Below are positions 1-24,600 of a DNA stretch of 64,000 nt, in pieces; the first letter of the stretch is position 1, and the number at the start of each line of letters is the position of its first letter. The stretch comes from Euleptes europaea (lineage: Eukaryota; Chordata; Lepidosauria; Squamata; Sphaerodactylidae), in the NCBI RefSeq assembly GCF_029931775.1, contig NC_079324.1, forward strand, positions 61,325,268 through 61,389,267, given 5' to 3'. The position numbers and the translations under genes are program-made. The notes under the pieces were generated by a model. The model worked only from the letters and a program-made list of their open reading frames with translations. It searched no databases and was not told where the DNA came from.

Positions 1-3000
1 TGTCCGAACTGTGGTAACCAAGGGTGGTTGCACTTTGCCAAAAATAAGGAGGAAGGAGACAAAAGAAAACGAGGAAGAGAAGGAAGCCCATTCGGCAGTC
101 TCGTGGCGGCAGGGGAAGTGCAAGTAGCAGACACGCACACTTGGACTCTTCAACTCGCTGGTGCTTTATCGTCTTCAGCTCTGACCCCCTCCTTTCCCTC
201 CCCCCTCCATGATGAAGAGTCAGGGGCATCAGAAATCAAAACACTATCTCTCCCCCCTCCCACCCCCTCTGCTCGGTCCAGAACGGTGTTGCTCTCACGG
301 GTAGAGTAAGGTACCTTTTTATTGTTTGAAAACGTTCCTCTTTCTGTACAATGCTGCTACCTTTTCCTCATTAATTTTGTTCGTTGGATGGGGGGGGGGA
401 GAAAATGATTTTTAAAAAATGTGAAGCGGAGACTGAAAAAAGAGGCCACCAACTGGATGTTTTTGCACACAAGTACAAGCTGCAAAGGGAGCGCAAGGCT
501 GCGTTTCAGGGCAGGCTGGAGATTTCTGTCAGGATTTGTCATGTCACGCGCAGGGGTTCCCTTTAAAATGAGCCCGGATGTGGCAATTTTGAGATATTAT
601 TTACACACGTTGGTATTATTTCAGTCTTTTGCTATTCAGTTGAATTCACTGGTCTTCAAAAGTGGCTGTACTTAAAATCGACTGAGAGAAAATGATACAA
701 GAAGAGCCTAATTGAATGCTGCCTCAGGCATCCCACTAACACGAATTGGTGGTTTGCGGCCCGTGTGGGCTTGATCGCTCTTCTATCCCACTTCCCATTG
801 AGGTGGGAGAATTCCGCTTGCACGTTCTCCTTGAAACTACTTATTTGGCGCAACAGCTTCATCCTGCTTCCTGCAGCGATAAAGCAGGGCAGAGCTCCAC
901 CCTGTAATTCCCAAAGGCTGAGAGGACCAGGCCTTCTGAAATCAATATGAGCTGCCTTCAGTTTCTAGAAGGATTGTTTCCTTTGACCCCTTTGGATAGT
1001 CTGAATGAAGAAGAGATTTTTCAAGGTCTTGGTTGGATTAAACCAGCTTCTTGTTTATTTGGCACATCTTCCTCCTTACAGACTTCTCCTCGTGGCATGC
1101 CCATGGGGTGGCTTTCGAGACTTCCAATCCTTGAGAAGGCGACGTACATTTTGCTGGTTTCAGAACCAATACCCTTGTCAATGAGTAGCCTGTTGACATG
1201 TTTCTGTCCTCTTTCATGCCACAGGCGGGTCCATCAGGAGCTTCTCCTGCACAAGTGCTTCTCCTGCACATGAGTGTGGCTGCTGGTGCAAGAGAAGTTC
1301 TATACAACTTCCTTGGGAAATACGGCAATACTAGCTTGTCACCATGATTCTGCTGGTTAATCTTTGCCAGAACTTCATGGCATAGCAGTTGTCACACAAA
1401 CACAGTCACACTCTGTCCAGCATGCACAAGCGTAGTTGCAGACTTGCAGAACTTTGAGGAGATGGGTTTGTGAAAGTGTTTTCGTTCACAGAAGAGCGCA
1501 CATGTAAAACTAAAGTACATTTGGACACCCTCAGACCTGGGCCAGCTTCCAATCCTTGGAAGGCTCTGGGTTTAAGGGAGAGAAATCTTGGGTGAAAATG
1601 GCCCGCTATTGCTGGCCCACCCCAGGGAAGGGAGCACTTTGTCTTCATGAAATGAAGAACCACCTTATCTAGGTTGTGATATATCAATTGGATTCCTTTC
1701 TGGCCTGTTTACAAACTGAGCGCCAAAATCTCGTCCATCTACTCCCAAGCCTTGTGCTTCACAGGCAGTCCTCTGCCTGGCTTCCACTAGTATTCCCTCA
1801 CAGACCCCCTCTGGGCTTGACCCCCACCCCCCACCTGTGTTCCTTTTGCTTGGGTTCACAATAATCTCTTCCCCACCCTGCCCGTTTCCAGATTGAGGCA
1901 GAAAGCGTGGGAGTTTGGGAGGAAACCACCTCCGCCTGGCAGGTATTTATATTGTCAAAGCAGCTTATTTCTACACCCGCAAAATACTTTTCAAACTCTG
2001 ATGGAAAGTAGTTTCAGTTCGATCATTTGTGACCTATTTTCAGGGATCATTTCAATGCATTTCTTTATGAAAACCTTTTTTTTTTTAAAGAGAAAATAAA
2101 ATTTGAAGTTGGATACATCATCTGTACATAGGAAACCGTTCAGACTCTTCTCTTCAAGCACTGTTTCTTGTAGAAACATGTTGATTTTTTGTCTTATTTT
2201 GTTTTTGGCTGTTTCCTTTGTATTGCAAAAGCATGTAAATAATTTGTTTAAAGTAACTATTGTAGGTTGGAGTTCTTTTTTTTAAAAAAGTGCCAGCACT
2301 AAACATCCAGCAAAGAGTGGCGGGTGGAGGCGGGGGCAGCTCTGAGGGGAGGGAAGCTGGCTGCATTTTACAGCTTGTGTCAAGCTATGTATAATGTAAA
2401 TTCTGTACAAAAGAACTTTTTTGTCAAATACGTAGAGCAAACTAGAAAGATTAAGCTGAAGATTAAAAAAAATGCCAAGTTTGAGGCTTTTTTTTTATTT
2501 GCCTTTTCTGATACCTTAACGTGCAAATCTATTTATTTCAGACAAGAATGTGTATAGTCTATTAATGACAACCTAAAATGTATTTAAGCAGATCTGCAAC
2601 TTGATTCCCCCCCACCCAAATTTAATCTATTTTATAACTTTCCTCCTTGGTTACCAACATAGTATTTGTAGAAGCGAAGCGATCTGGAGCTCCAGAGTGC
2701 TCCATTGCGCATGGAGAGCTCCGTGGGAGCAGACGCTTCACTGTCCACACCACAGGCCCCTGCTCATGCAAAGCTCTCTGTGTATTCTCAGAGCCCTTGC
2801 CTTCACACCCGAGTTGCTGGATCAGGACAGTTGTTGGGGGGGGGGTTAGGGAGGGGAACAAAAGATACTCTAAAATCAAGAGGTAGTTCTTGAAAAGGAA
2901 AACTTGTGGAGACACCCCCCACCCCCAATCCTGATAGTTCCTGTCTCCTGGAATCTCTGGAAAGAGTGGTTTTTAATCCACAGTGTGACAGATAAGGACC

Positions 3001-3325
3001 TCCTTTAAAAGGGGGAAGGAAAATGGTTTGCAATAAACATCTGCTTTTTATGTTCCTTTGGGGGGGATTAAAATCTCTACTTTCAAGATTTAGAATTTTT
3101 AAAGTTTTTGTTCCCTTTTGTTTAAACAACTGTATAAATTTAAGATTGTTCTGTGCATCTAGGCTCTGTCATCGGTATGTACCTTGTTTTGAAGAACGTG
3201 GTTTTTTTTGTGGGTGTGTCATGCTGTATATATTTGTTCATATTTTTTTGTGAATTGAATACTATGTACCATTGTATTATAGTAACTTTTATAAAGCAAA
3301 CCATAAATATACTGACTTTTCTTAC
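1..3325 (+). other. SETD1B: 3' UTR of SETD1B (probable), coding part lies left of the window
   Basis: No coding exon is convincing here: all frames are short and the SETD1B C-terminus (SET and post-SET) is absent. The sequence has the character of a long conserved vertebrate 3' UTR: AT-rich stretches, poly-T/poly-A runs and almost no interspersed repeats, in contrast to everything after 3470. AATAAA signals lie at 2095-2100 and 3032-3037. The likely final end is near 3300-3345, where conserved-looking AT-rich sequence with ATAAAG and CATAAA variants stops and repeat-rich DNA begins. The identity comes from position: in vertebrates SETD1B (H3K4 methyltransferase) lies tail-to-tail with HPD, upstream of PSMD9 and CFAP251, exactly as here. 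This is an inference from synteny, not from protein sequence. Confidence 0.6.
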
Positions 3326-3472
3326 AGAAAACCTGTGCTTTGGTTCATTAGTTTCTCATTAATTATAAAAGCCTCTGTTGGAGATGCACACAGGAATACA
3401 CAATGGGTACTATTTTAAATCATTAACAAGGGATGTAAGATCTGAATATGTGTTAAGGAAAAAGATGCCTGT

Positions 3473-3995
3473 GAGGCAAACGTCGTATCGTGGTTAGTAT
3501 GTCAGCCTAGGATCTGGGAGATTCTAGTTCGAATCCCCACTTTGCCATGGAAGAAGAGTTTGTTTTTATATGCCGACTTTCTCTACCACTTAAGGGAGAA
3601 TCAAACCGGCTTACAATTACCTTCCCCTCCCCACAACAGACACCCTGTGAAGTAGGTGAGGCTGAGAGAGTTTGGAGAGAGGTGTGACTGGCCCAAGGTC
3701 ACCCAGCTGGCTTCAAGTGTAGGAGTGGGGAAACCAACCCAGTTCACCAGATTAGCCTCCGCCGCTCATATGGAGGAGTGGGGAATCAAACCTGGTTCTC
3801 CAGGTTAGAGTCCACTGCTCCAAACCACCGCTCTTAACCACTACACCATGCTTGCTGTTGACCAGTCACACATTCTCAGCCTAACCTTCCTCACAGGGTT
3901 GTTGTGAGCATAAAGTAGACGAGACTGAGAATACTGTAAGATGCTTTTGGTCTCTACAGGCGAGGAAGGTGGGTTATAAACAAAGTAAAATAAAC
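3473..3995 (+). mobile_element. tRNA-derived SINE (+) interrupted by a second SINE (-)
   Basis: A tRNA-like head with B-box-like TTCGAATCCCC occupies about 3475-3548. Its body resumes at about 3862-3995 (CCAGTCACAC, then CTCACAGGGTTGTTGTGAG). Between them, 3549-3860, sits a minus-strand copy of the commonest SINE of this window, running from TTTTTATATGCCGAC through CACCCAGCTGGCTTC to CTCTTAACCACTACACC. This is a nested insertion in the SETD1B-HPD intergenic region. Confidence 0.7.
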
Positions 3996-4480
3996 TAGAA
4001 ATAACTCCAGAGGTCACAAGTGTTTATCAAGAGACTGCTATTTCATTTCTTGTTGATCTCTGGATACAATGCATGAGAGAGAGAATGTTCTCTTGTGGCT
4101 TTCCAAAACCCTGGGGATGGGAATTGATGGGTTTATTGTTTTCAGCCCCCCTGACCAAGCAAAGAAGCAACAAGCAGCGGCCCCCACGCTTTGAATCCTT
4201 TTTATTCAACAAAGAAAGGAAGATTCATTCTGAGTTCCATAACTTTGTAAGACTGTCGTGTTTGCTCTGAACTCACTTCCCTAATTGGAACCTGTTGCAT
4301 GAAGATCACCATTTGACGGCAGGGTCAGGGCCTGCGTGCAGAGCTAAAAACTGGGACTCCCTGATCATCTGGGACACACTGGGTAAGTGCCCCCTATAGG
4401 TTGTCAGCTCCTGGCTCTCATACAGGTTTGCCTCAACTGTATTTAAAAATAACTACAATGTAATTTCTAACAGTTACAGC
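3996..4480. other. Intergenic DNA, nothing recognised
   Basis: Apparently unique sequence between SETD1B and HPD. No convincing coding segment, RNA gene or known repeat was recognised. Confidence 0.4.
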
Positions 4481-4750
4481 AGTTCCTCAGTGGAACAGGC
4501 TTCCTCGGGAGGTGGTAAGCTCTCCTTCCCCTGAGGTTTTTACACTGAGGCTAGATGGCCATCTGTCAGCAATGCTGATTCTGTGACCTTAGACTGATCA
4601 TGAGAGGGAGGGCATCTTGGCCATTTTCTGGGCATGGAGTAGGGGTCACTGAGTGCGTGTGTGGGGAGGTAGTTGTGAATTTCCTGCATTGTGCAAGGGG
4701 TTGGACTAGATGACCCTGGTGGTCCCTTCCAACTATGACTCTATAATAAA
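4481..4750 (+). mobile_element. CR1 LINE 3' end (+)
   Basis: Typical CR1 3' terminal sequence: a segment ending in TGGAACAGGCTTCCTCGG..., then TAGATGGCCATCTGTCAG, then GGGGTTGGACTAGATGACCC and GGTCCCTTCCAACTATGAC. The element is 5'-truncated, as most CR1 copies are. Confidence 0.8.
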
Positions 4751-5104
4751 ATTCACGCAGTTTGGGAGGCAAAGCTCCGTTTTCTCTATCCATGTTTCTG
4801 CAGTAATGGGAAGAGATGTGTGTGGGGGAAGATTGTGCATTTCCAGATGCAAAACTGCTCTAAGGTGGGTCCAGAATCAACTATAGATGCCTACCAACTA
4901 ACCCAGCCTGACTGTACTCTTATATTTTGGAAGATGGTGCAGAGGAAGGAATCTCTTCTGATTACTATAATGGCTGTTGGGAGAAATTCTACAACAATCC
5001 TTTAAAAAAATCCTTTCCTACAACCTTTCCTACAATCCTTTCCTACAACAATCCTTTAAAAAAAATTATTATCTTTTTGTCACTACGCCTTTCACCGCTG
5101 AGCA

Positions 5105-17983
<12,879 letters not shown>

Positions 17984-18110
17984 TTTTTCCTGTTTGTAGC
18001 AGCCAAAAAACAGCACAGAGAGACAGAGCTGGATAAAAAGAGAGAGGAACAGCTTTGGAGCCCTTTAGCTATAGAAGCTTCCCCTGGCTCCACCTTCTCC
18101 AGATGGGAAT
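17984..18110 (-). promoter_or_regulatory. HPD: Candidate HPD 5' UTR and promoter
   Basis: Minus-strand sequence directly upstream of the Met-only exon. In sense orientation it reads GCTACAAACAGGAAAAA before ATG, with a pyrimidine-rich stretch (CTCTCTCTTTTTATCC) and a weak TATAGCTAA about 18069-18077. No CpG island is seen, which fits a tissue-restricted gene. The transcription start cannot be fixed from sequence. Confidence 0.4.
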
Positions 18111-18434
18111 TTGAAACACATTAACCCAAAAGAGATATTTGCCGACTCTCAGCTGTTGGCCATGAATGAAGAGGGGTGCAGAAGAGGGACTAACTAGTGT
18201 AGCGTACACGGGCCTGAATTCGGATCTTGCCTCAGCCATACATTTACATGGCCATGTTCTCCTTCAGACCCTCCCCCCAATATTTGCATTATGGGGATAA
18301 TAGGGGCATACCTTGCAGGGCTGTCATAAGAATTATGGAGATAATGTGTGTGAAGCAAATGCTTGAAAGGCAATATAAATTTGATGTGGCAACGTCACTT
18401 CTGCCAGGTTTGTATTTCAGAGTCAAGGCAGAAC

Positions 18435-18645
18435 AGGGGAGGGGCTGTGGCTCAGTGGTAGAGCATCTGCTTGGCATGCAGAAGGTCCCAGGTTCAATCC
18501 CCAGCATCTCCAGTAAGGACCAGGCAGGAGGTGATGTGAAAGACCCCTGCTCGAGACCCTGGACAGCTGCTGCCAGTCTGAGTAGACAATACTGACTTTG
18601 ATGGACCAGTGGTCTGATTCAGGATCTAAACTGCATTTCTGAGTC
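18435..18645 (+). mobile_element. tRNA-derived SINE (+)
   Basis: A-box GTGGCTCAGTGGTAGAGCAT and B-box GGTTCAATCCC, followed by CAGGAGGTGATGTGAAAGAC, AGACAATACTGACTTTGATG and GGTCTGATTCAGGA. Full-length looking. Confidence 0.85.
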
Positions 18646-18899
18646 AGGTAGGCAGGCGTTGCCCCAAATGGTTAGCTAAATATACAGAGTTGCCCAATCC
18701 TGTGGATTAATATTTGGATCCCTGTAATTTGCAGTTCGCTCTCAGGTTGCCTTTGGTGTATGTGGCAATTCGGAGGAAGGCTGCCAACAATCTCGACAGA
18801 GATTTCATCAGAGAAGACCACAGAGGGGAGGAGCAGACGGGAGAGGCCAGAGAGGAAGCGCATTTGCTGGAATTTAAGTTGAGCATCAGTTGGCGGCAA

Positions 18900-19120
18900 C
18901 AACCAGGAAAGAGATGGTTGAACACAGTTCTGAATATGTGAAGCTGCCTGAATCCAAGACAGACCACCGGTCCCTCTTGCTCTCAGTATTGCCTACTCTG
19001 AATGGCAGTGGCTCTCCCAGATCTCTGGTAAAGAAAGGTCTAAAGATCTCTGCGGGATCAGACCAAAGATACCTGGAAGACCTACAAGCAGGGCATAGCC
19101 AAAGCTTCCTATGTATTTGT
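18900..19120 (-). mobile_element. Diverged tRNA-derived SINE (-)
   Basis: Minus-strand relative of 18435-18645: GTGAAGCTGCCTGAATCCAA, CTCAGTATTGCCTACTCTGA and TGGCTCTCCCAGATCTCTGG. Confidence 0.5.
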
Positions 19121-19199
19121 TCTGTAGGAAAGCACCAGATGCAGGTACCTATTGAAGGAAGATTAAGAACCACAAATTATTATAATACCTATGGTAGTT

Positions 19200-20640
19200 G
19201 ACCCCACTAACAGCAATTGAGAGTCAGTCTGCCTCCAAAATTGGAGCTCGTTTTCATGGTGACCTCTATCAATGTGCCCAAGCCATCACAATATCCTGTG
19301 GCGGAGAGTTCCACAAGTTAACTATGTATTGTGTGAATCTGTCCAGAATCCACTGACCATCAACTTCGCTGGGATAAGAATATGAGAAGACAACACTGAC
19401 CTGAGATTCTTTTCACTGGAGAGGCCAGGGATCTCCTGCATCAAAAGCAGGTCATCTACCCCTCGCCCTCAAAAATAGCTATTTTATCAGTTTGCATGTC
19501 ATCCTTGAACAGGAACCTGGCTAACCTTCTCTGTACCGTTCTCATTTTTGTACCATTGCTGCCTAAGAAAGCACATAGTGCATACAGGCATGTGTATCAG
19601 TGGATTACTTCTGGTTACTGTACACTGGCTGGCTGGCAGCTGAAGGTGTGATTTCAGTGTGCAGGTGAGGATCTTAAAAGGGATGTGCAGAAATGCACAA
19701 CAGCTTCATTTTAATGAATGAGGAAGTCTTTGAAGGCAGGGGAATTCTGCACACGCACTGGAATCATTCCTGGATTGGTGCACTAATGTTTAAAATGCAT
19801 TTCTCTGCCCCAGAGACGTTAATTTCCCTGACGTATGAATATATCTTAGTGACGTACTATACGGTTGAAAAACCAGGGACAGTCTCATCCAATTTGACTA
19901 ATGCTGTAGAGTTTCCTGTATCCTCCGCTCTCCTCTCCCATGTTTAATTGAATTTCAGTTCTATTAGCAAGCTACATTTCTTTTACATTCCCATGTATGT
20001 CAAGGGAAGAGGCTGAGGAACATGCTTAAATTCCCTATTCTAATCAGATTACGTTTTGGATTTTATGTTGCATCGTTCATTTTATTTGCATATTTTACTT
20101 TAGAGAAAAGAAAAATAGATTTGAGTTTTTTTCAAGGGCAGTTAATCTGTGCTTTTTGTTTTATTTCCCATTAATTATTTCAGCTCCACGTATCTTTGCA
20201 ATTAAACAGAGTAGAACTAAAGCTGACATAATTTTGCTTTTCAGGGCCAGAAGAATTTTTGGACAAATGTTAAATCAATATTCCTTACTGTAGCAGGGAA
20301 GTACGAATAAGTAGAATAAGCAGGCCAACAGGAGATCTTTACATCTGCCAGCCAACAACTATGGGAAGACTTAAAAGTAAAAACAGATCTCCAGATTTCT
20401 GCCTCTGCTATTGATTGAAACCAGGCCAGGGGAAGTTTCACTGGCTTCAGAGTTTATCAGCAAACAGTCCTGGGGGATCACAGCAGCGTCAGTTCTGGGA
20501 ACACCAGGGGCGTGGCTGAGTCAGGGACAGTGCCCCAGAACCGATTCCAGTGCCAGGTAGGGTACACTGTGGAGTGACGTCCACAGCCACCCATCTGAAT
20601 AAACAAAATAATTATAATTTTACATTATCTCTGGCACTTC
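19200..20640. other. HPD-PSMD9 intergenic DNA, nothing recognised
   Basis: About 1.4 kb of AT-rich sequence upstream of both genes. No convincing coding segment or known repeat. It could hold enhancers for HPD, but no specific site is supported. Confidence 0.35.
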
Positions 20641-20643
20641 TTG

Positions 20644-21170
20644 AGAGCCAGAGTGGAGTAGTGGTTAAGAGCTAGGGTTGCCAGATCCCTCTTCGCCACT
20701 GGCGGGAGGTTTTTGGGGTGGAGCCTGAGGAGGGTGCGGTTAGGGGAGGGGCTTCAATGCCATAGACTCCAATGGCCAAAGTGGCCATTTTCTCCAGGTG
20801 AACTGATATCTATCGGCTCAGATCAGTTGTAATAGCAGATCTCCAGCTAGTACCTGGAGGTTGGCAACCCTATTAAGAGTGGTGGTTTGGAGAGGTGGAC
20901 TCTTACCTGGAGAACTGGGTTTGATTCCCCACTCCTCCTCCACATGAGCGGCGGAGGCTAATCTGGTGAACTGGATTTGTTTCCCCCCTCCTCCACACGA
21001 AGCCAGCTGGGTGACCTTGGGCTAGTCACAGCTCTCTCAGCCCCACCTACCTCTCAGGGTGTCTGTTGTGGGGAAGGGAAGGGAAGGTGATTGTAAACCA
21101 GCTTGATTCTCCAGTGGTGGAGAAAGTCGGCATATAAAAAAACCAAACCAAAACCGACTTCTTCCTTCCT
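20644..21170 (+). mobile_element. SINE (+) interrupted by a hAT-type short TIR element
   Basis: The SINE begins GAGAGCCAGAGTGGAGTAGT and ends GAAAGTCGGCATATAAAAA. The insert 20673-20872 has TIRs TAGGGTTGCCA and TGGCAACCCTA and an 8-bp duplication TTAAGAGC / TTAAGAGT (one mismatch) at 20665-20672 and 20873-20880. Confidence 0.85.
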
Positions 21171-21339
21171 TCAACAGGTACCTGCATCTGGTGTTTTCCT
21201 GCAGAACATCCACATGTTACAAATGGATACAACACGCTTTATAGACGAAGCAAACGTGTTAAGGCCATTCACACATAGAAACCACCACTAGCGACTGCCA
21301 GCACCAACCACGCAGGCGCACAAACCAACCCATCACGCC

Positions 21340-21560
21340 CCACCCCCCCTTGCCACAGGGCTGCGCTTCCGGTTTTGGCCCCGCCCCCTTGCTGGGCGGC
21401 AACGAGAGGCGGGTGCAAGCCCCGCCCCCTTGGCTCCGCTTCCTGGTCCAAGGCTTGGTAGGCGGAGCGCGCGTCTCCCCGGATGACGGAGCAGTTTTGG
21501 CTTCTCCAGCTATCCGTAGTGACGGTTGTTTGCTAGGCTTCCTCTCCCCCTTTATAATTT
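21340..21560 (+). promoter_or_regulatory. PSMD9: GC-rich PSMD9 promoter
   Basis: The most CpG-dense stretch near the gene, with two CCCCGCCCCC GC boxes (about 21380-21390 and 21420-21430), an ETS-like CTTCCGG at about 21365 and no TATA box. It ends about 70 bp before the PSMD9 start codon, a normal arrangement for a housekeeping proteasome-related gene. Confidence 0.65.
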
Positions 21561-21625
21561 CTTTTGCAAAATAACAATTATTTCTCCATTTCTTTTTTTT
21601 TTAAATTAAATCTATTGTTCTTCAA

Positions 21626-24600
21626 ATGTCCCAGCAAGATCCGGCGGTCCCTAAAACGGTGGCTGTTAGCGACGTGCAGCTGCTGCTGAAGAAAAAAGAT
21701 GAAATTGAAGCTCAGATTAAAGCTTATTATGACGTGCTGGAAGATGTAAGTGTCTCGAGATGGCGGGGGGGTGGGGGAGGGAGGACCCAAACAAGAATCA
21801 AAGGCTTTCCGCATTTGCAGAACTATAAATGACTGTAGCTGGCTGCACAGTTTGTTGTTTCCTTTGCAGTCCCCATTAACTGCTCAAGACCAGTGGGGTC
21901 ATGGGAGCTAGGAAGGAAAGACAATACTGTAGCGTTGCCTTTGCAGAAGCAAAGCAAAAATGCGACTAAATTCCTCCTACGTGTGTCTCCTGTCAGCTTA
22001 TTTTCCTGTCACCTTATTTGAAGAGTTTTTTTGGGGGGGGGGTTTTCCTCTTACAGTATTTTCTTCTCTGTGTTACGCTGTGGGAAAGGGCCTGACTTGC
22101 AGTGCAATCCTGAGCACTTTTACTGGCAAGGAAGTGCCATTGAATTAAATTAGACTTACTCCCGGGTTGTTGGCGGGCGTGGGATTGCAGGGTGGGATGT
22201 GCAGTCTTTGACCTGTGGTTTCGCACAAGGTTCCTTGGTCGGTTGGTTGAGATGACTGTTGAATGCAAGGCTGTTACAAAACAGCCAGCAAGTTTTGTAG
22301 AGGCCAGATATTAAGCTCAGCGACAACAGAATTGGGGGCGGGGGGGGGGGGAGGATGCACATGGCAGAGAAACTCCAGTGTGGGCCATGATGTAATGACA
22401 CAAATATAGAAAATATAACAGGGTCTTTTCTTTCATGACTCGTGAGATTGCATGCATGGAATGGGATTGTGATGTTGAGTGTGCAGTTGCTAGTCAGGCC
22501 CCTGCAGAAAACTTGGTGCGCAGTCTGTGAACCCCATGTGTGTTTCAATGAGGGGGGTTGGGGAGGTGCCATAATTTAGTGGTGTGCACACGGAAGGTCC
22601 CATGCTTAATTGTCAGCGTCGCCGGTTAAAGAATCTCAAGTATAGGAACTGAGAAAAAGCCCTACCGCTCAGGGCAGGCAATGGTAGGCCAGAGGACCGA
22701 TTGCCTGATTCAGTAGAAGGCTGCTTCTGAACTTTTAGGGTTGAGACACAGCGGAAAGCTACTGAACTTCATTATCAAAAGGTTGTGGGGGCAGTGTTCT
22801 TGTAACCCTTTCCTTCATGAACACAGGAAGCTGCCCTATACTGAATCAGACCCTTGGTCCATCAAAGTCAGTATTGTCTATTCGCACTGGCAGCGGATCT
22901 CCAGGGTCTCAGGCGAAGGTCTTTCACATCACCTACTCGCCTAGTCCCTTTAACTGGAGATGCCGGGGATTGAATCTGGGACCTTCTGCATGCCTAGCAG
23001 ATGCTCTACAAACTGAGCCACAGCCCCTCCACTGCTCTTTTCCAGTCCATCTCCTTTTAAAACAAAATGCTTCTTCTCTTTGAAAAGGTCTCCAAATGGT
23101 TATGTAGATATTTTTTCTGCAGCAAAGAGGAGTTGGGATGAACGAACCGCTAGTGGACGTTGAAGGGTATCCACGTGCCGATATCGACGTCTACCAAGTC
23201 CGGACAGCAAGACACAACATCATCTGTGAGCAGACAGTCCTCAGGTTGACCCGAGGGGAGGGGGTTAAAATTGAACCGGGGGAGGAGGAATTAAAGTAGT
23301 TAGGAGACTGGCCTGGGCGCTCTCAATGGGAGACTAATACAGGCCAGAGTAGAAGAACTTGCTGGTATTCCACCTCAGTGGGATTTCAGATTTGAAAATT
23401 GATATACACCCCTACATACATACCTGGACTTTTATAATTCTATTTATATATTGTGATAATTTGTATATTGTTTGTGTGTGCATTATTTGAGATTTTATCT
23501 GACCACTGATGAAGGCCATTGGCCGAAACGCATATGGTGTGTGGTTTAAGTTTATCAACCTTAATAGTTGCTATTGTGCTTAGCTTTTATCATTTTTAAT
23601 GTTTTTAACTCTGATATAAGCGCCTTAAAATAAATATATTTCTACATAACATTATTTTACCTTTCTCCACCCAACCTTTGGGTACCCGGCAGGAAGTATC
23701 CACCAGAGATGGCTTTGGTGGAGTGACCAGGAAGGGTTCGGGTACAGGAAAGGCCTGCAGAGTTGTACCTGCTGTGCCATTGTCTTCAGTTGGGTTCTGC
23801 TGGCATGGGAGCTTTTAAGGCTACAGATGCCTTTTTGCCCGCAGGTTTGCAGAATGATCACAAGGCCTTGATGCGGGAGGTCGAACAGGCCCTCCACCAG
23901 CTGCACGGCCGTGAGAAGGAGAAGCGTGAGAAAGATGAGGCGGAAGCTCACACTGAGGCCAGGAGCTGGAGCCAGAGTGAGGCCCTACCTCTTCCTTTTG
24001 CCAGAGTGAACGCCGTCACCCCAGGCTCTCCAGCGAGCATGTCGGCAAGTTCTTCCCCTTGTGTGCTTGGCAGGTCCTGGGATGTGTCTCTCCTTTTGCT
24101 ACCGAAGCCCCAATGATTGTCTCGCTGTCCTAGAGCCAACCAAAACAAATGCCGTTTCTCCTTCTCTCTTCAAGGGGTTGCAAGTGGACGATGAGGTAGT
24201 TGAGTTTGGCTCTGTGAATTCACGCAACTTCCAGTCCCTCCAGAATATCGCCACCGTTGTGCAGCACAGCGAAGGGGTGAGCATCTTCCTGGTGACCATT
24301 GGTTTGTTTGTTGTGTGGTTTGGCTGCAGTTCTCTTGGAAAAGGAATAAGCCTGCTGTTGGAAATACACGAGGCCCACCTGGCATGTGTAGCAGTCCCCT
24401 GGCCAATCACGTACTTACACGAATAGTGTGAACTTTATCCTGCTGGCTCAGACCAAGGGTAAATCTAGTGTGATGTTCCGCTTTCAGAAGTGACCAACCA
24501 GGTCTCCTAGAATGCTCGCAAGCAGAGCAAGAAGCTGATGGCCCTTGGCATCTGAAGGCATCTTGGTTGCTTCACGTGATCTGGCTACGGTCAAACCTGC

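Noticed and set aside
1-310. SETD1B coding end in the first bases (93-aa frame)
   Set aside because: The translated sequence has no SET or post-SET residues and the expected C-terminus is missing.
18440-18500. Possible tRNA gene (good A and B boxes)
   Set aside because: No complete cloverleaf with acceptor stem; the sequence continues as the SINE body seen in many copies.
23763-24116. 117-aa continuous frame around PSMD9 exon 3
   Set aside because: Only 23845-24044 is exon; the rest is intron read-through, shown by splice sites and protein similarity.
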